From Propionicimonas sp020161015 (GTDB lineage: Bacteria > Actinomycetota > Actinomycetes > Propionibacteriales > Propionibacteriaceae), in contig NZ_CAXWGX010000004.1 of NCBI RefSeq assembly GCF_964266745.1, forward strand, positions 94,198 to 158,197: a stretch of 64,000 bases of DNA. Direction: 5' to 3'. The notes beneath the pieces are model-generated. The model saw only the letters and a program-made list of their open reading frames with translations, was not told where the DNA came from and made no database searches. Numbering within the stretch: position 1 is the stretch's first letter; each line of letters starts with the position of its first letter. Shown one piece after another: positions 32,709-40,488 of the stretch. The position numbers and the translations under genes were made by a program.

Positions 32709-32798
32709 TCGAGGGCCAGCCTTCCGGTTCGACAGCCAGCCTTGTGGTCGAGGGCCAGCACCGGTGGACGAGCCCTCGGCCGGAAGGCTGGCCCTCGA
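32709..32798. repeat. Dispersed palindromic repeat, family 1, copy 3 (best preserved)
   Basis: The outer arms form a perfect 19-bp inverted repeat beginning TCGAGGGCCAGCCTTCCGG at 32709 and closing at 32798. A second CGAGGGCCAGC (32749-32759) and CGAGCCCTCGG (32769-32779) form an inner stem around the CACCGGTGGA loop, so the DNA or RNA could fold into a nested cruciform. An additional GACAGCCAGCCTT block at 32732 looks like a partly duplicated arm. Confidence 0.8.
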
Positions 32799-32963
32799 GG
32801 CGATGGACGGGGTGGGTCGAACGGACGGCGTCCGCGGCCGATCGTGAGCATCTGCCAGCATTCCCCGGCCCGCGTTGGGGATCCACGTCCGGAGGGTGGA
32901 AGATGGGCACCGGTCGGCGTCGGGTAACGTCGCCCCCACGAGGCGCAGGAACAGGAGAACGGC

Positions 32964-33164
32964 ATGCCGAGTCTTGGCGGTTGGGAATGGGTCATCATCG
33001 CCGTGGTGGCGCTGGTGCTCTTCGGTGGCGCGAAACTGGCCAACTTCGGCAAGAACGCGGGCAAGGCCATTCGCGAGTTCAAGGAGGAGTCGAAGACCGG
33101 CTCCGTCGAGCCGCCCGCGACCCCGGCCGAGCCGCCGGCGACCGACGAGGGCCCCAAGGCCTGA
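32964..33164 (+). CDS. tatA: Twin-arginine translocase subunit TatA
   Basis: The 66-residue protein has a short N terminus (MPSLGGWEW), one hydrophobic helix (VIIAVVALVLFGGAKL), the amphipathic helix FGKNAGKAIREFKEES and a Pro/Glu-rich tail. FGxxxLxxxGKxxGKAIREFK is the TatA signature; the usual hinge residues are present. It forms the protein-conducting part of the Tat pathway. tatC and tatB are not nearby. A CCCGTCC/GGACGGG hairpin at 33206-33237 may terminate it. Confidence 0.92.
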   Translation: MPSLGGWEWVIIAVVALVLFGGAKLANFGKNAGKAIREFKEESKTGSVEPPATPAEPPATDEGPKA

Positions 33165-33348
33165 CCTGCCGCGCGACCTGCCCCGGCGGTCGCGACAGGC
33201 GTCTTCCCGTCCCGCCGACCCCTTCTGGCCGGACGGGGCTTCGCGCATCACTGGTGAGCGGTGCTAAGTTGCTCCCAACCGCAATGAGAGCGCGATCATT
33301 CGTGGTGGTCCCGGCACTGGAGCAGGGCCCGCGGGTGGGAAGGACTTG

Positions 33349-34719
33349 ATGATGGGCATCGAATTCCCGAAGGGGTTCCTCTTCGGCTCTGCCACGTCCT
33401 CGTACCAGATCGAGGGTGCCGCCACCGAGGACGGCAAGGAGGACTCGATCTGGGACGTGTTCTGCCGCGAGCCAGGGAAGATCGTGAACGGGGACGACGG
33501 GCTGGTCGCCTGCGAGCACTACCACCGCTACCCCGAGGACGTGAAGCTGCTGGCCGACCTCGGCATGAACACCTACCGGTTCTCGGTGTCCTGGCCGCGG
33601 GTCATGCACGCCGACGGCAGCGTGAACCCCAAGGGCATGGACTTCTACTCCCGCCTCGTGGACGAGCTGCTCGCCCACGACATCGCGCCCTGGCTGACGC
33701 TCTACCACTGGGACTTGCCCGCTGCGCTGCCGGGCGGCTGGACGAACCGGGCGACCGCCGAGCGGTTCGTCGACTACGCCCTTGCCATGCACGACCGGCT
33801 GGGCGACCGGGTGCGCACCTGGACGACGCTGAACGAGCCCTGGTGCTCGTCGTTCCTGAGCTACTCCGCCGGCGTGCACGCTCCCGGCTGGACCGATCCG
33901 GTCGCCGCGATCAAGGCCGCGCACCACCTGCTGCTCGCCCACGGGTGGACGGTGCAGGCGCTGCGCGTGGCGGATCCCGACGCCAGCCTCGGCATCACGC
34001 TGAACTTCACCCCGTCCTACCCGGCGTCCGACAGCCCCGAGGACGTCGACGTGGCCCGCCGGGTGGACGCCACCGCGAACCGCTTCTTCATCGAGCCCAT
34101 CGCGCACGGCCATTACCCCGAGGACGCGCTGGAGGACCTGGCCGGCCTGTGGCCGTCCGACCTCGTCCAGGACGGCGACCTGGCCGCGATCAGCACGCCG
34201 ATCGACGTCCTGGGCGTGAACTACTACACGACCAACGTGTTCCGTGCCGCGGGGCCGGGCGACGCGCCGTCCGGCCCCACCCCGCACCCGTCCGCCCCTG
34301 ACGCCGTGCAGGTGATGCGCGACCTGCCGCTGACCGCGATGGGCTGGGAGGTCGACCCGGACGGACTGCGTCGCCTGCTCGTGTGGCTGCACACCACCTA
34401 CACCGGCGCGACCGGCACCGGCCTGGTGATCACCGAGAATGGCGCGGCCTACGACGACGTGGCGGACGAGAACGGCTTCGTCGACGACCAGGACCGGGTG
34501 GAGTACCTGCGCGGGCACCTGACCGCCGTCCACCAGGCGATCGAGGAGGGTGCCGACGTGCGCGGCTACCTGGCGTGGTCGCTGATGGACAACTTCGAGT
34601 GGGCGGAGGGCTACGCCAAGCGCTTCGGCGTCGTCCGGGTGGACGCGGAGCAGCGCCGAATCCCCAAGGCCAGCGCCCACTGGTTCGCCGACCTGGCACG
34701 CACCGGAACCATCGGCTGA
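33349..34719 (+). CDS. bglA: Family 1 glycoside hydrolase (beta-glucosidase)
   Basis: This 456-residue cytosolic GH1 enzyme starts FPKGFLFGSATSSYQIEGAA. The acid/base Glu163 lies in TLNEPW and the nucleophile Glu363 in ITENGAAY. WSLMDNFEWAEGY near the C terminus binds the glycone. It should hydrolyse beta-glucosides such as cellobiose. GGGAAGGA precedes a TTG-ATG-ATG run, and the ATG at 33349 gives the best spacing. A TGAGAGCG at about 33285 matches half of a CebR-type operator but no more. No linked transporter is present. Confidence 0.93.
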   Translation: MMGIEFPKGFLFGSATSSYQIEGAATEDGKEDSIWDVFCREPGKIVNGDDGLVACEHYHRYPEDVKLLADLGMNTYRFSVSWPRVMHADGSVNPKGMDFYSRLVDELLAHDIAPWLTLYHWDLPAALPGGWTNRATAERFVDYALAMHDRLGDRVRTWTTLNEPWCSSFLSYSAGVHAPGWTDPVAAIKAAHHLLLAHGWTVQALRVADPDASLGITLNFTPSYPASDSPEDVDVARRVDATANRFFIEPIAHGHYPEDALEDLAGLWPSDLVQDGDLAAISTPIDVLGVNYYTTNVFRAAGPGDAPSGPTPHPSAPDAVQVMRDLPLTAMGWEVDPDGLRRLLVWLHTTYTGATGTGLVITENGAAYDDVADENGFVDDQDRVEYLRGHLTAVHQAIEEGADVRGYLAWSLMDNFEWAEGYAKRFGVVRVDAEQRRIPKASAHWFADLARTGTIG

Positions 34720-34826
34720 ACGCCCCGGTCCGGGCCCGAACGCCGGCCTCGGGCTCGAACGCCGGGCCCGGCCCGAACGCCGGCCCGGGGACCCGAACGC
34801 CGGCCCCGGCCCGAACGCCGGCCCCG
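34718..34826. repeat. Tandem GAACGCC repeat after bglA
   Basis: GAACGCC occurs at 34718, 34738, 34757, 34775, 34795 and 34813, with spacings of 20, 19, 18, 20 and 18 bases. Units 2 to 6 read approximately CCCGAACGCCGGCCCSGGG. The first copy overlaps the bglA stop codon. The array runs directly into palindromic repeat copy 4. Confidence 0.7.
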
Positions 34827-34830
34827 TCGA

Positions 34831-34919
34831 TCGAAGACCAGCCTTCGTGATCGAGGACCAGCCCTAACGCCGAGGGCCAGTACCTGTGGACGAGCCCTCG
34901 GCCGGAAGGCTGGCCCTCG
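34831..34919. repeat. Dispersed palindromic repeat, family 1, copy 4
   Basis: Left arms TCGAAGACCAGCCTTC (34831) and CGAGGACCAGCCC are partly decayed, while the right half (CGAGCCCTCGG, then CCGGAAGGCTGGCCCTCG, about 34891-34919) is identical to copy 3. It lies between bglA and the tRNA gene. The decayed left and conserved right halves show that copies drift asymmetrically. Confidence 0.75.
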
Positions 34920-35007
34920 CGGGGGAGCGGGGTCGCAGACGGGTGGGGAGTGCGAACAGGTCGGCGTGACGTCCGTGCTTGTCACGGCGGACGACGCACG
35001 CATTCTG

Positions 35008-35080
35008 CGACCCCAGCAAGATTCGAACTTGCGACACAAGGTTTAGGAAACCTCTGCTCTATCCCCTGAGCTATGGGGCC
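35008..35080 (-). tRNA. tRNA-Arg (anticodon CCT)
   Basis: Read on the minus strand, the 73-nt cloverleaf has acceptor GGCCCCA/TGGGGTC, D-arm GCTC/GAGC, anticodon arm GAGGT-TTCCTAA-ACCTT, and T-arm GCAAG-TTCGAAT-CTTGC. The 7-base anticodon loop gives CCT at 34-36, which reads the Arg codon AGG. The CCA end is not encoded (GCA follows). The codon AGG is rare in such GC-rich genomes. No integrase gene or att repeat was seen near this tRNA. Confidence 0.93.
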
Positions 35081-35201
35081 CGGACGCCCTTGCGGGCTCC
35101 ACAAGCCTACCGCCTGACGGCACTGTCCCCCGGCCGAGTGACGGCGCGGCTGGCTAGGGGTGAAACAACCTGTGAGTGCGCTGGGAATTCGCGATTCGAG
35201 T

Positions 35202-35229
35202 TTGAATTGCCGCCCGGTTCGGCTAGAGT
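35202..35229 (+). promoter_or_regulatory. Promoter of the candidate small RNA
   Basis: TTGAAT (35202-35207) and TAGAGT (35224-35229) are separated by 16 bp within a locally AT-richer stretch. The predicted start at about 35236 coincides with the first base of a 14-bp inverted repeat, which supports the pairing of promoter and RNA. Confidence 0.5.
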
Positions 35230-35236
35230 CCTCAAT

Positions 35237-35311
35237 CGAGAGTGACGCACACGATGTTGTCTCCTGGGGGTGGGTAGACGGCTTCAAGCCCTTCGCGGTG
35301 CGTCACTCTCG
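35237..35311 (+). ncRNA. Candidate small RNA closed by a 14-bp terminal stem
   Basis: CGAGAGTGACGCAC (35237-35250) and its exact complement GTGCGTCACTCTCG (35298-35311) enclose 47 bases that include GGGGGTGGG and a short GGCTTCAAGCC hairpin (35280-35290). It occupies the 337-base gap between tRNA-Arg and the UDP-glucose pyrophosphorylase gene. No protein-coding frame of merit covers it on either strand. It matches no RNA family I can recall (not SRP RNA, 6S, tmRNA or 6C). It could instead be a DNA palindrome bound by protein. Confidence 0.45.
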
Positions 35312-35417
35312 CTGTGTCCGCAGGGCCCTCGCGCGAACGCCCGCCGGCCCGGTGGCCGCGAGGTCTCAGCAGGCGCCGCGGAGGCGCGTCCCGTCCTGTC
35401 CCGGCTAGCATCGCCGC

Positions 35418-36776
35418 ATGAGCCCCACCGCCCTCGAGCAGTGCCTGGACAAGATGCGTGCCGCGGGGATCAGCCGCGCCGCCGTGGACAACTTCGCCCA
35501 CTACTGGCAGCTGTGCGCCTCGGGCGCGACCGGCCTGATCCTCGAGGACACCATCCGTCCGCTGACCGACCCGCCCCGGCTCGACCAGGTCGAGGTGGAC
35601 GACGCCGCCGCGCGCGATGCCCTGCAGAAGACGGTGATCATCAAGCTCAACGGCGGGCTGGGCACCTCGATGGGCCTGGACCGCGCCAAGACACTGCTCC
35701 CGGTGCTCGAGGGACGGACGTTCCTCGACCTCATCGTCGACCAGGTGCGCTACGCCCGCGAGCGCTACGACGCCCGCCTGCCACTGCTGTTCATGAACAG
35801 CTTCCGCACCCGGGAGGACACCCTCGCCCACCTCGAGCGCTACCCGGGGCTCGCCGTCGACGGGCTCCCGCTGGACTTCCTGCAGAACGCAGAGCCCAAG
35901 ATCCTGGCCGACAGCCTCGCGCCGGTGTCCTGGCCCGCCGATCCCGGCCAGGAGTGGTGCCCGCCGGGTCACGGCGACCTCTACCCGGCGCTGCTGGGCA
36001 CCGGGGTGCTGGACGCCCTGGTGGACGCCGGCTTCCGCTACGCCTCGGTCGCCAACGGCGACAACCTCGGTGCCGCACCGAACGCGCGACTGGCCGGCTG
36101 GTTCGCCGCGTCCGGTGCGCCGTACGCGGCCGAGGTGTGCCCGCGGACGGTGAACGACCGCAAGGGCGGGCATCTCGCCGTCCGGATCTCCGACGGACAG
36201 CTGATCCTGCGCGACACCGCCCAGACCGCGCCCGAGGAGATGGAGTTCTTCACCGACGAGTTCCGCCACCCGTACTTCCACGCCAACAACCTGTGGCTCG
36301 ACCTGGTCCAGCTGCGCGACACCCTCGCCGAGCGCGGGGGCGTGCTGGGCCTCCCGCTGATCCGCAACGAGAAGACCGTCGACCCCGCGGACCCCACCTC
36401 ACCCAGGGTGATCCAGCTGGAGAGCGCGATGGGCGCGGCGATCGAGGTGTTCCCGGGGGCCACGGCGATCGCCGTCGGTCGTGACCGCTTCCTGCCGGTG
36501 AAGACCACCAACGAGCTGCTGCTGCTGCGCTCCGACCTCTTCGAGCTCGAGCCGGACGGTCGCCTGCACAGCCGCGTGGAGCGCATCCCGGAGATCGACC
36601 TGGACGGACGCCACTACCGGCTCATCGACGACTTCGACGCGCTCGTCACCGTGGTGCCGTCCCTGCGGGGCGCCACGTCGCTGCGGGTGCGCGGGGAGTG
36701 GCGCTTCGACGCCCCGGCGGCCGTCGTGGGCGCGGTCGACCTGCCCGACGACGGCACCCCGCACTCCTTCCGGTGA
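35418..36776 (+). CDS. UTP-glucose-1-phosphate uridylyltransferase, eukaryotic (UGP2) type
   Basis: The 452-residue protein has KTVIIKLNGGLGTSMGLDRA, the nucleotide-binding motif of UGP2-class enzymes, and later FLQNAEPKIL, PPGHGDLYPALL and ANGDNLGA. It makes UDP-glucose, unlike the shorter bacterial GalU family. Such enzymes are scattered in actinobacteria. TAGCAT at 35406-35411 ends six bases before the ATG and no ribosome site is seen, so the transcript is probably leaderless. The next small gene overlaps its stop. Confidence 0.9.
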   Translation: MSPTALEQCLDKMRAAGISRAAVDNFAHYWQLCASGATGLILEDTIRPLTDPPRLDQVEVDDAAARDALQKTVIIKLNGGLGTSMGLDRAKTLLPVLEGRTFLDLIVDQVRYARERYDARLPLLFMNSFRTREDTLAHLERYPGLAVDGLPLDFLQNAEPKILADSLAPVSWPADPGQEWCPPGHGDLYPALLGTGVLDALVDAGFRYASVANGDNLGAAPNARLAGWFAASGAPYAAEVCPRTVNDRKGGHLAVRISDGQLILRDTAQTAPEEMEFFTDEFRHPYFHANNLWLDLVQLRDTLAERGGVLGLPLIRNEKTVDPADPTSPRVIQLESAMGAAIEVFPGATAIAVGRDRFLPVKTTNELLLLRSDLFELEPDGRLHSRVERIPEIDLDGRHYRLIDDFDALVTVVPSLRGATSLRVRGEWRFDAPAAVVGAVDLPDDGTPHSFR

Positions 36777-37135
36777 GCGGACGCTGGCACTCCGCGCTCG
36801 GGTACGCGCTGACCGGTGAGGAGCTGGACCTGCCGGACGCGCAGGCGCCCGATCCGTCCGGGCTCGTGGACGACCTCGCCGCTCTCGGGTGGACGCGCAC
36901 GCGGATCGCCGACCATGCCCGGCGGGTGCTGGAGGCAGAACAGGGGTGGCCGCACCTCGTCCCGGCGACCCTGCGGGCGGGCTGCGGCGCCGCGCAGCTG
37001 GCGGCGCTGATGGGCCGGGTGCGGGAGCTCCTCGACCTCACCACCCTCGAGACGCGCCCGCCCTCGGGGCGCCGGCGGCTGAACGCCGACGAGCTCCGGC
37101 TGCTGCGGGAGGTCCCCCCGCACCACGGCTCCTGA
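36773..37135 (+). CDS. Uncharacterised small protein coupled to UDP-glucose pyrophosphorylase
   Basis: The GTG at 36773 overlaps the previous stop (GTGA), giving 120 residues. The sequence is soluble and helical (LVDDLAALGWTRTRIADHAR, then LRAGCGAAQLAALMGRVREL), with no motif I recognise. Translational coupling suggests a role connected with UDP-glucose supply, but that is only context. Confidence 0.5.
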   Translation: MSGRWHSALGYALTGEELDLPDAQAPDPSGLVDDLAALGWTRTRIADHARRVLEAEQGWPHLVPATLRAGCGAAQLAALMGRVRELLDLTTLETRPPSGRRRLNADELRLLREVPPHHGS

Positions 37136-37154
37136 AGCGCGCGGCCGTCGCCAA

Positions 37155-37517
37155 CTACGCCCGCGCCCGGAGCAGGTCGCGGATTTCGGCGAGCAGTTCC
37201 TCCGAGCTCGGTGCGGCGGGCTGGTCGGGCTGCGGCGTCGAGAGCCGCTCCTTGACGGCGTCGTAGGGCCTGACAAGCCCGAAGTACACGACGGCGGCCG
37301 TCACCACGAAGGTCACCACAGCGGTGATGAAGGTGCCGACATTCACTCCGCCGATCGCGACGCTGCTGAAATCGGGTTGCGCCCCTAGTTTCCCGATCAC
37401 GTCCATCACCAGTTGGGTGAACGTGGTCACGACAGCGGTGAATGCGGTCGCCATGATGAATGCGACGGCCAGTTCGATCAGGTTCCCGCGCATCAGGAAA
37501 TCCCTGAATCCCTTCAT
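37155..37517 (-). CDS. mscL: Large-conductance mechanosensitive channel
   Basis: The ATG at 37517 gives 120 residues. MKGFRDFLMRGNLIELAVAF starts the first helix; the second helix lies in TFITAVVTFVVTAAVVYFGL, and a charged C-terminal helix SSEELLAEIRDLL closes the bundle. MscL opens under membrane tension to release solutes during osmotic downshock. It follows the SAF-domain gene by 50 bases in the typical actinobacterial block with fmdB and 5-FCL. Confidence 0.93.
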   Translation of the reverse strand: MKGFRDFLMRGNLIELAVAFIMATAFTAVVTTFTQLVMDVIGKLGAQPDFSSVAIGGVNVGTFITAVVTFVVTAAVVYFGLVRPYDAVKERLSTPQPDQPAAPSSEELLAEIRDLLRARA

Positions 37518-37567
37518 CTGCCTGCCCTCTTTCCGGTTCGGTGGACTCCGCACGCTACCCGGCCGCC

Positions 37568-38176
37568 TCAGCGAAGGGCGAAGCTCAGGCCAGAGACCGA
37601 CATCGCGGCGGCGACAGCCGCCGCCTGCGCGGCGGTGACCTCCAGCAGGACCAGCGAGGGGTCGGTGCCGCCGAGCAGCCCCGCGTCCGACGGGGCGATG
37701 GCGACCACCCGTACGCCCGCGGCGATGACGCCGAAGCCCGAGCCGGCGGCGCTCGCGCCGAGCACGTCGATCCGCTGGCCCGTGCGCAGCAGTGCCACCG
37801 CCCCCGTGGTGCCGAAGGTGACCGGCAGCGCGAGCAGCCCCGGCCCGACACCGCCGACCCCGTCGAGGAGCACCGATGCGGTGAGCGCCTGGCGCACCGG
37901 GACGTCGACGACCACCGTCCGCCCGACGAGCTGACCGGGATCGCCCTCCGCCCCCTCCGGCACGGCCTGCGGCGGCAGGAGGGCGACGGTGAGGTCGGAG
38001 GGGGTGAGCGTGGCGCCGCCGGGAACCGTCCGGGCGGCGACGACCACCGCCACGCCCCCGGACGAACGGGGGCCGACGGCGGCCAGCCCGCTGAGGACGG
38101 CGACGGCGAGGAGGAGCGCGGCGATACCGCGACGGTGCCAGCGGAACGCGCGGCGGAGCGGGTCGATCAGGCGCAT
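37568..38176 (-). CDS. SAF-domain membrane-anchored protein (CpaB/RcpC-like)
   Basis: The 202-residue protein has a basic N terminus, one membrane helix (GIAALLLAVAVLSGLAAVG) and then a SAF domain (VVVAARTVPGGATLTPSDLT, then VPVRQALTASVLL). This resembles the pilus-assembly protein CpaB, but no pilus genes are nearby. In actinobacteria a lone SAF gene regularly sits between mscL and fmdB. It may bind a cell-wall saccharide outside the membrane. Confidence 0.75.
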   Translation of the reverse strand: MRLIDPLRRAFRWHRRGIAALLLAVAVLSGLAAVGPRSSGGVAVVVAARTVPGGATLTPSDLTVALLPPQAVPEGAEGDPGQLVGRTVVVDVPVRQALTASVLLDGVGGVGPGLLALPVTFGTTGAVALLRTGQRIDVLGASAAGSGFGVIAAGVRVVAIAPSDAGLLGGTDPSLVLLEVTAAQAAAVAAAMSVSGLSFALR

Positions 38177-38225
38177 ACCTGAATCTTCAGCCGACGTCGC
38201 CCCAGCGCGTCAGGCGTCCACAGGC

Positions 38226-38501
38226 TCAGGCCGCGCTGCTGGCCCCTGTGGATGACGCCGCAGTGGCCGGCGCGCTGTCGACCGGGGCCGGCTTGGCCGG
38301 GGTCGCGGCGTTGGCCTTGCCCTTGCTGCGGTTGTCAGTGGCGTAGAAGCCGGATCCCTTGAACACGACGCCGACGGCGTTGAACACCTTGCGCAGGGTT
38401 CCGTCGCACTCCGCGCACTCGGTGAGGGGGTCGTCGGTGAACTTCTGGACGACTTCCACATCCGTGCCGCACGAGGTGCACCGGTACTGGTAGGTGGGCA
38501 T
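38226..38501 (-). CDS. FmdB-family zinc-ribbon protein
   Basis: The 91-residue protein begins MPTYQYRCTSCGTDVEVVQK and has CxxC pairs at Cys8/Cys11 and in ECAEC, the FmdB/CxxC_CXXC_SSSS signature. FKGSGFYATDNR follows, then an Ala/Pro/Lys-rich tail. The family was first linked to amidase regulation, but its general role is unknown. An AGGAAG site precedes the ATG. It lies 73 bases after the 5-FCL gene and is probably co-transcribed with it. Confidence 0.88.
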   Translation of the reverse strand: MPTYQYRCTSCGTDVEVVQKFTDDPLTECAECDGTLRKVFNAVGVVFKGSGFYATDNRSKGKANAATPAKPAPVDSAPATAASSTGASSAA

Positions 38502-38574
38502 GTCACTTCCTACAGGATCGACAGGGACGGTCAAATGGTAGCCAGCACCCTGGGGAACGAGGAAATCGCCGGCA

Positions 38575-39168
38575 CTATTCCGCGTCGATGCGCCGCCGCT
38601 CGGTGACCACGAGGTGGACGGGAACGTCCCAGCTGTCGGTCGGCACGTCGGGCAGCACCTCCTCGTCGAAGAGCAGCAATCCGCGCCGGGCGTGCGCCGC
38701 TGACCAGGCCAGGGCCCGGTCGTACCACCCGCCGCCGGTGCCCAGCCGGCGTCCGTCCGGGGTGCCGGCCAGACCGGGCAGCCAGACCCAGCCGGCCGTG
38801 CCCAGCGCCTCAGGGCCGAGCGGGGGCCCGGTGGGGGCGGCGATGCCGAGCGGGCCGGGCGCGAGGTCGTCGGGCCCGGTGTACCAGGCCCAGTCCGGTG
38901 CGCGCCGCAGCACAGGGAGGAGCACCCGGACGTCCGCCTGCCGCAGGTGCTCGATGAGGGCGAGGGTGTCCGGTTCGCCGGGACGGGAGACGTACGCTGC
39001 GACCACGGGGACGCCCGCGCAGGCCGCGAGCGCACGGGCCGTCCGGGCGTCGTCCCCGGCGGGATCGGAGGGACGGGACGCTCGCGCAGCCCCGATCCGG
39101 AGGCGCAGTTCGGCCTTCTCGCCGGATCGGGTGGCTCGCGGCTGGCCTTCGCGGCCGTCGCTGGTCAC
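38575..39168 (-). CDS. 5-formyltetrahydrofolate cyclo-ligase
   Basis: This is a 197-residue protein with the ligase motif RLGTGGGWYDRAL (normally GxGxGYYDR) and VHLVVTERRRI at the C terminus. It converts 5-formyl-THF to 5,10-methenyl-THF using ATP. The GTG start at 39168 is tentative: there is no ribosome site, but TACGAT just upstream fits a leaderless mRNA. The promoter region of 18 bases is shared with the divergent glp gene. Confidence 0.82.
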   Translation of the reverse strand: MTSDGREGQPRATRSGEKAELRLRIGAARASRPSDPAGDDARTARALAACAGVPVVAAYVSRPGEPDTLALIEHLRQADVRVLLPVLRRAPDWAWYTGPDDLAPGPLGIAAPTGPPLGPEALGTAGWVWLPGLAGTPDGRRLGTGGGWYDRALAWSAAHARRGLLLFDEEVLPDVPTDSWDVPVHLVVTERRRIDAE

Positions 39169-39186
39169 TGACTTATCGTAGGGCGC

Positions 39187-40479
39187 ATGGCCCTCTTCAC
39201 CCGAGCCGGGGACGGCACGCAGCCCGCGCCCGCGGTCGAGCCGGAGCCGGCCGTGCCGGCCACGTTCCCCGACGCTCCGGCGGCGGGCCCTTCCGGACGC
39301 CGCACCCTCGACGCCCACCGGGAGTTCCTGCTGCGGCACGTGCACAGCGAGGCCCCGCTCGGCATCGCCCTGCTGGACGCCGCCGGCCTGGCCATCTGCG
39401 AGACGATCGTCGCCGACCTCGACCTGCCGACCTTCACCTCCGCCACCGTGGACGGTTGGGCGCTGCGCGCGTCCAACCTCGTGGGGGCGAGCCCGCACCT
39501 GCCGGTGATCCTGCCCGTGGTGGACGAGATCGGGCCCGGCCCGTACCGGGGCGCACCCCTGCCCAAGGGCACGGCTGTGCGCGTCGCCGCCGGCGCGCCG
39601 GTTCCCGAGGGTGCGGACGCCGTGGTCGCGCTGGGGGAGGGCCTCGCCGTGGGCGAAGAGGTGCAGTTCACCTCGGAGGCCGCCTTCGGCCAGAACCTGC
39701 GGCCGGCCGGGTCGCAGATCGCGGACGGCACCCCGCTCGTCACCTCCGGCACGGTGCTCACCCCGCGCGTGCTCGGGCTGATCGCCGAGGTCGGCCACGA
39801 CAAGGTGCTGGCGCGTCCCCGTCCGCGCGTGGTCGTACTCACCGCCGACGCCACCCTCGTCGAGCCCGGGCTCCCCCTGACCCGCCTCGACCAGACCTAC
39901 GACGCCTGCACCACGATGCTGGCCGCCGCGGCCCGCGCGGACGGCGCACAGGTGTTCGCGGCGGGGATCGTCGCCGCGGAGCCGAAGTCGCTGGCCACCA
40001 CGATCTCCGAGCAGCTCGTCCGGGCCGACCTGCTGCTGCTCGTGGCCGCGGACGACGACCTCGAGGCCGTGTTCGGCGCCCAGGACGTTCTCGACGTGGC
40101 CGAGGTGGACGGCTTCGCCGGCCGCATGCTGTTCGCCCTCGTCGGGGCCGAGAGGTCGCCGGTCCTCGTGCTGCCACCCGGCGCGGTCGCCGCCCAGCTC
40201 GCGTACGTGTGCTTCGGGCGCCCGCTCGTGCAGCGGCTCGCCGGCGCCGACCGGCCGCCCCTCGCCGAGGAGCCGGTGGAGCTCGCCGTTACCGTGGCGA
40301 CCGACCCCGTCCTCACCCGCCTCGTGCTGGCCCGGCGAGAGGGCGACGAGGCCCGGCCCCTGGACGCTGTCGGCGCCGGCACCGTCGAACTGGCCGCGGC
40401 GAACGCTGTGCTGGTCGTCCCGCCCGGCGCGGGGCCCCTGCCGGCGCACGTGGCCGTCTCCTGCCGGTCGCTGGACTAG
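39187..40479 (+). CDS. glp: MoeA-like divisome protein Glp
   Basis: This 430-residue protein has the MoeA/gephyrin layout but degenerate active-site motifs: TFTSATVDGWALRASNL replaces NSAMDGYAV, and the domain III glycine loop (TGGxSxG in the true MoeA at 28430) reads LLVAADDDLEAVFG. In corynebacteria a gephyrin-like MoeA relative, Glp, binds FtsZ and links it to a membrane receptor. The order glp, GNAT gene, sepX is the same here. It should therefore act in cell division, not cofactor synthesis. Confidence 0.82.
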   Translation: MALFTRAGDGTQPAPAVEPEPAVPATFPDAPAAGPSGRRTLDAHREFLLRHVHSEAPLGIALLDAAGLAICETIVADLDLPTFTSATVDGWALRASNLVGASPHLPVILPVVDEIGPGPYRGAPLPKGTAVRVAAGAPVPEGADAVVALGEGLAVGEEVQFTSEAAFGQNLRPAGSQIADGTPLVTSGTVLTPRVLGLIAEVGHDKVLARPRPRVVVLTADATLVEPGLPLTRLDQTYDACTTMLAAAARADGAQVFAAGIVAAEPKSLATTISEQLVRADLLLLVAADDDLEAVFGAQDVLDVAEVDGFAGRMLFALVGAERSPVLVLPPGAVAAQLAYVCFGRPLVQRLAGADRPPLAEEPVELAVTVATDPVLTRLVLARREGDEARPLDAVGAGTVELAAANAVLVVPPGAGPLPAHVAVSCRSLD

Positions 40480-40488
40480 ACGCCGTCG

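Noticed and set aside
33285..33298. CebR-type operator upstream of the GH1 gene
   Set aside because: TGAGAGCGCGATCA matches TGGGAGCGCTCCCA well in one half only, so it was not listed as a feature.
35008..35080. tRNA-Arg as an integration site of a genomic island
   Set aside because: No direct repeat of the tRNA 3' end and no integrase was found in the flanking sequence.
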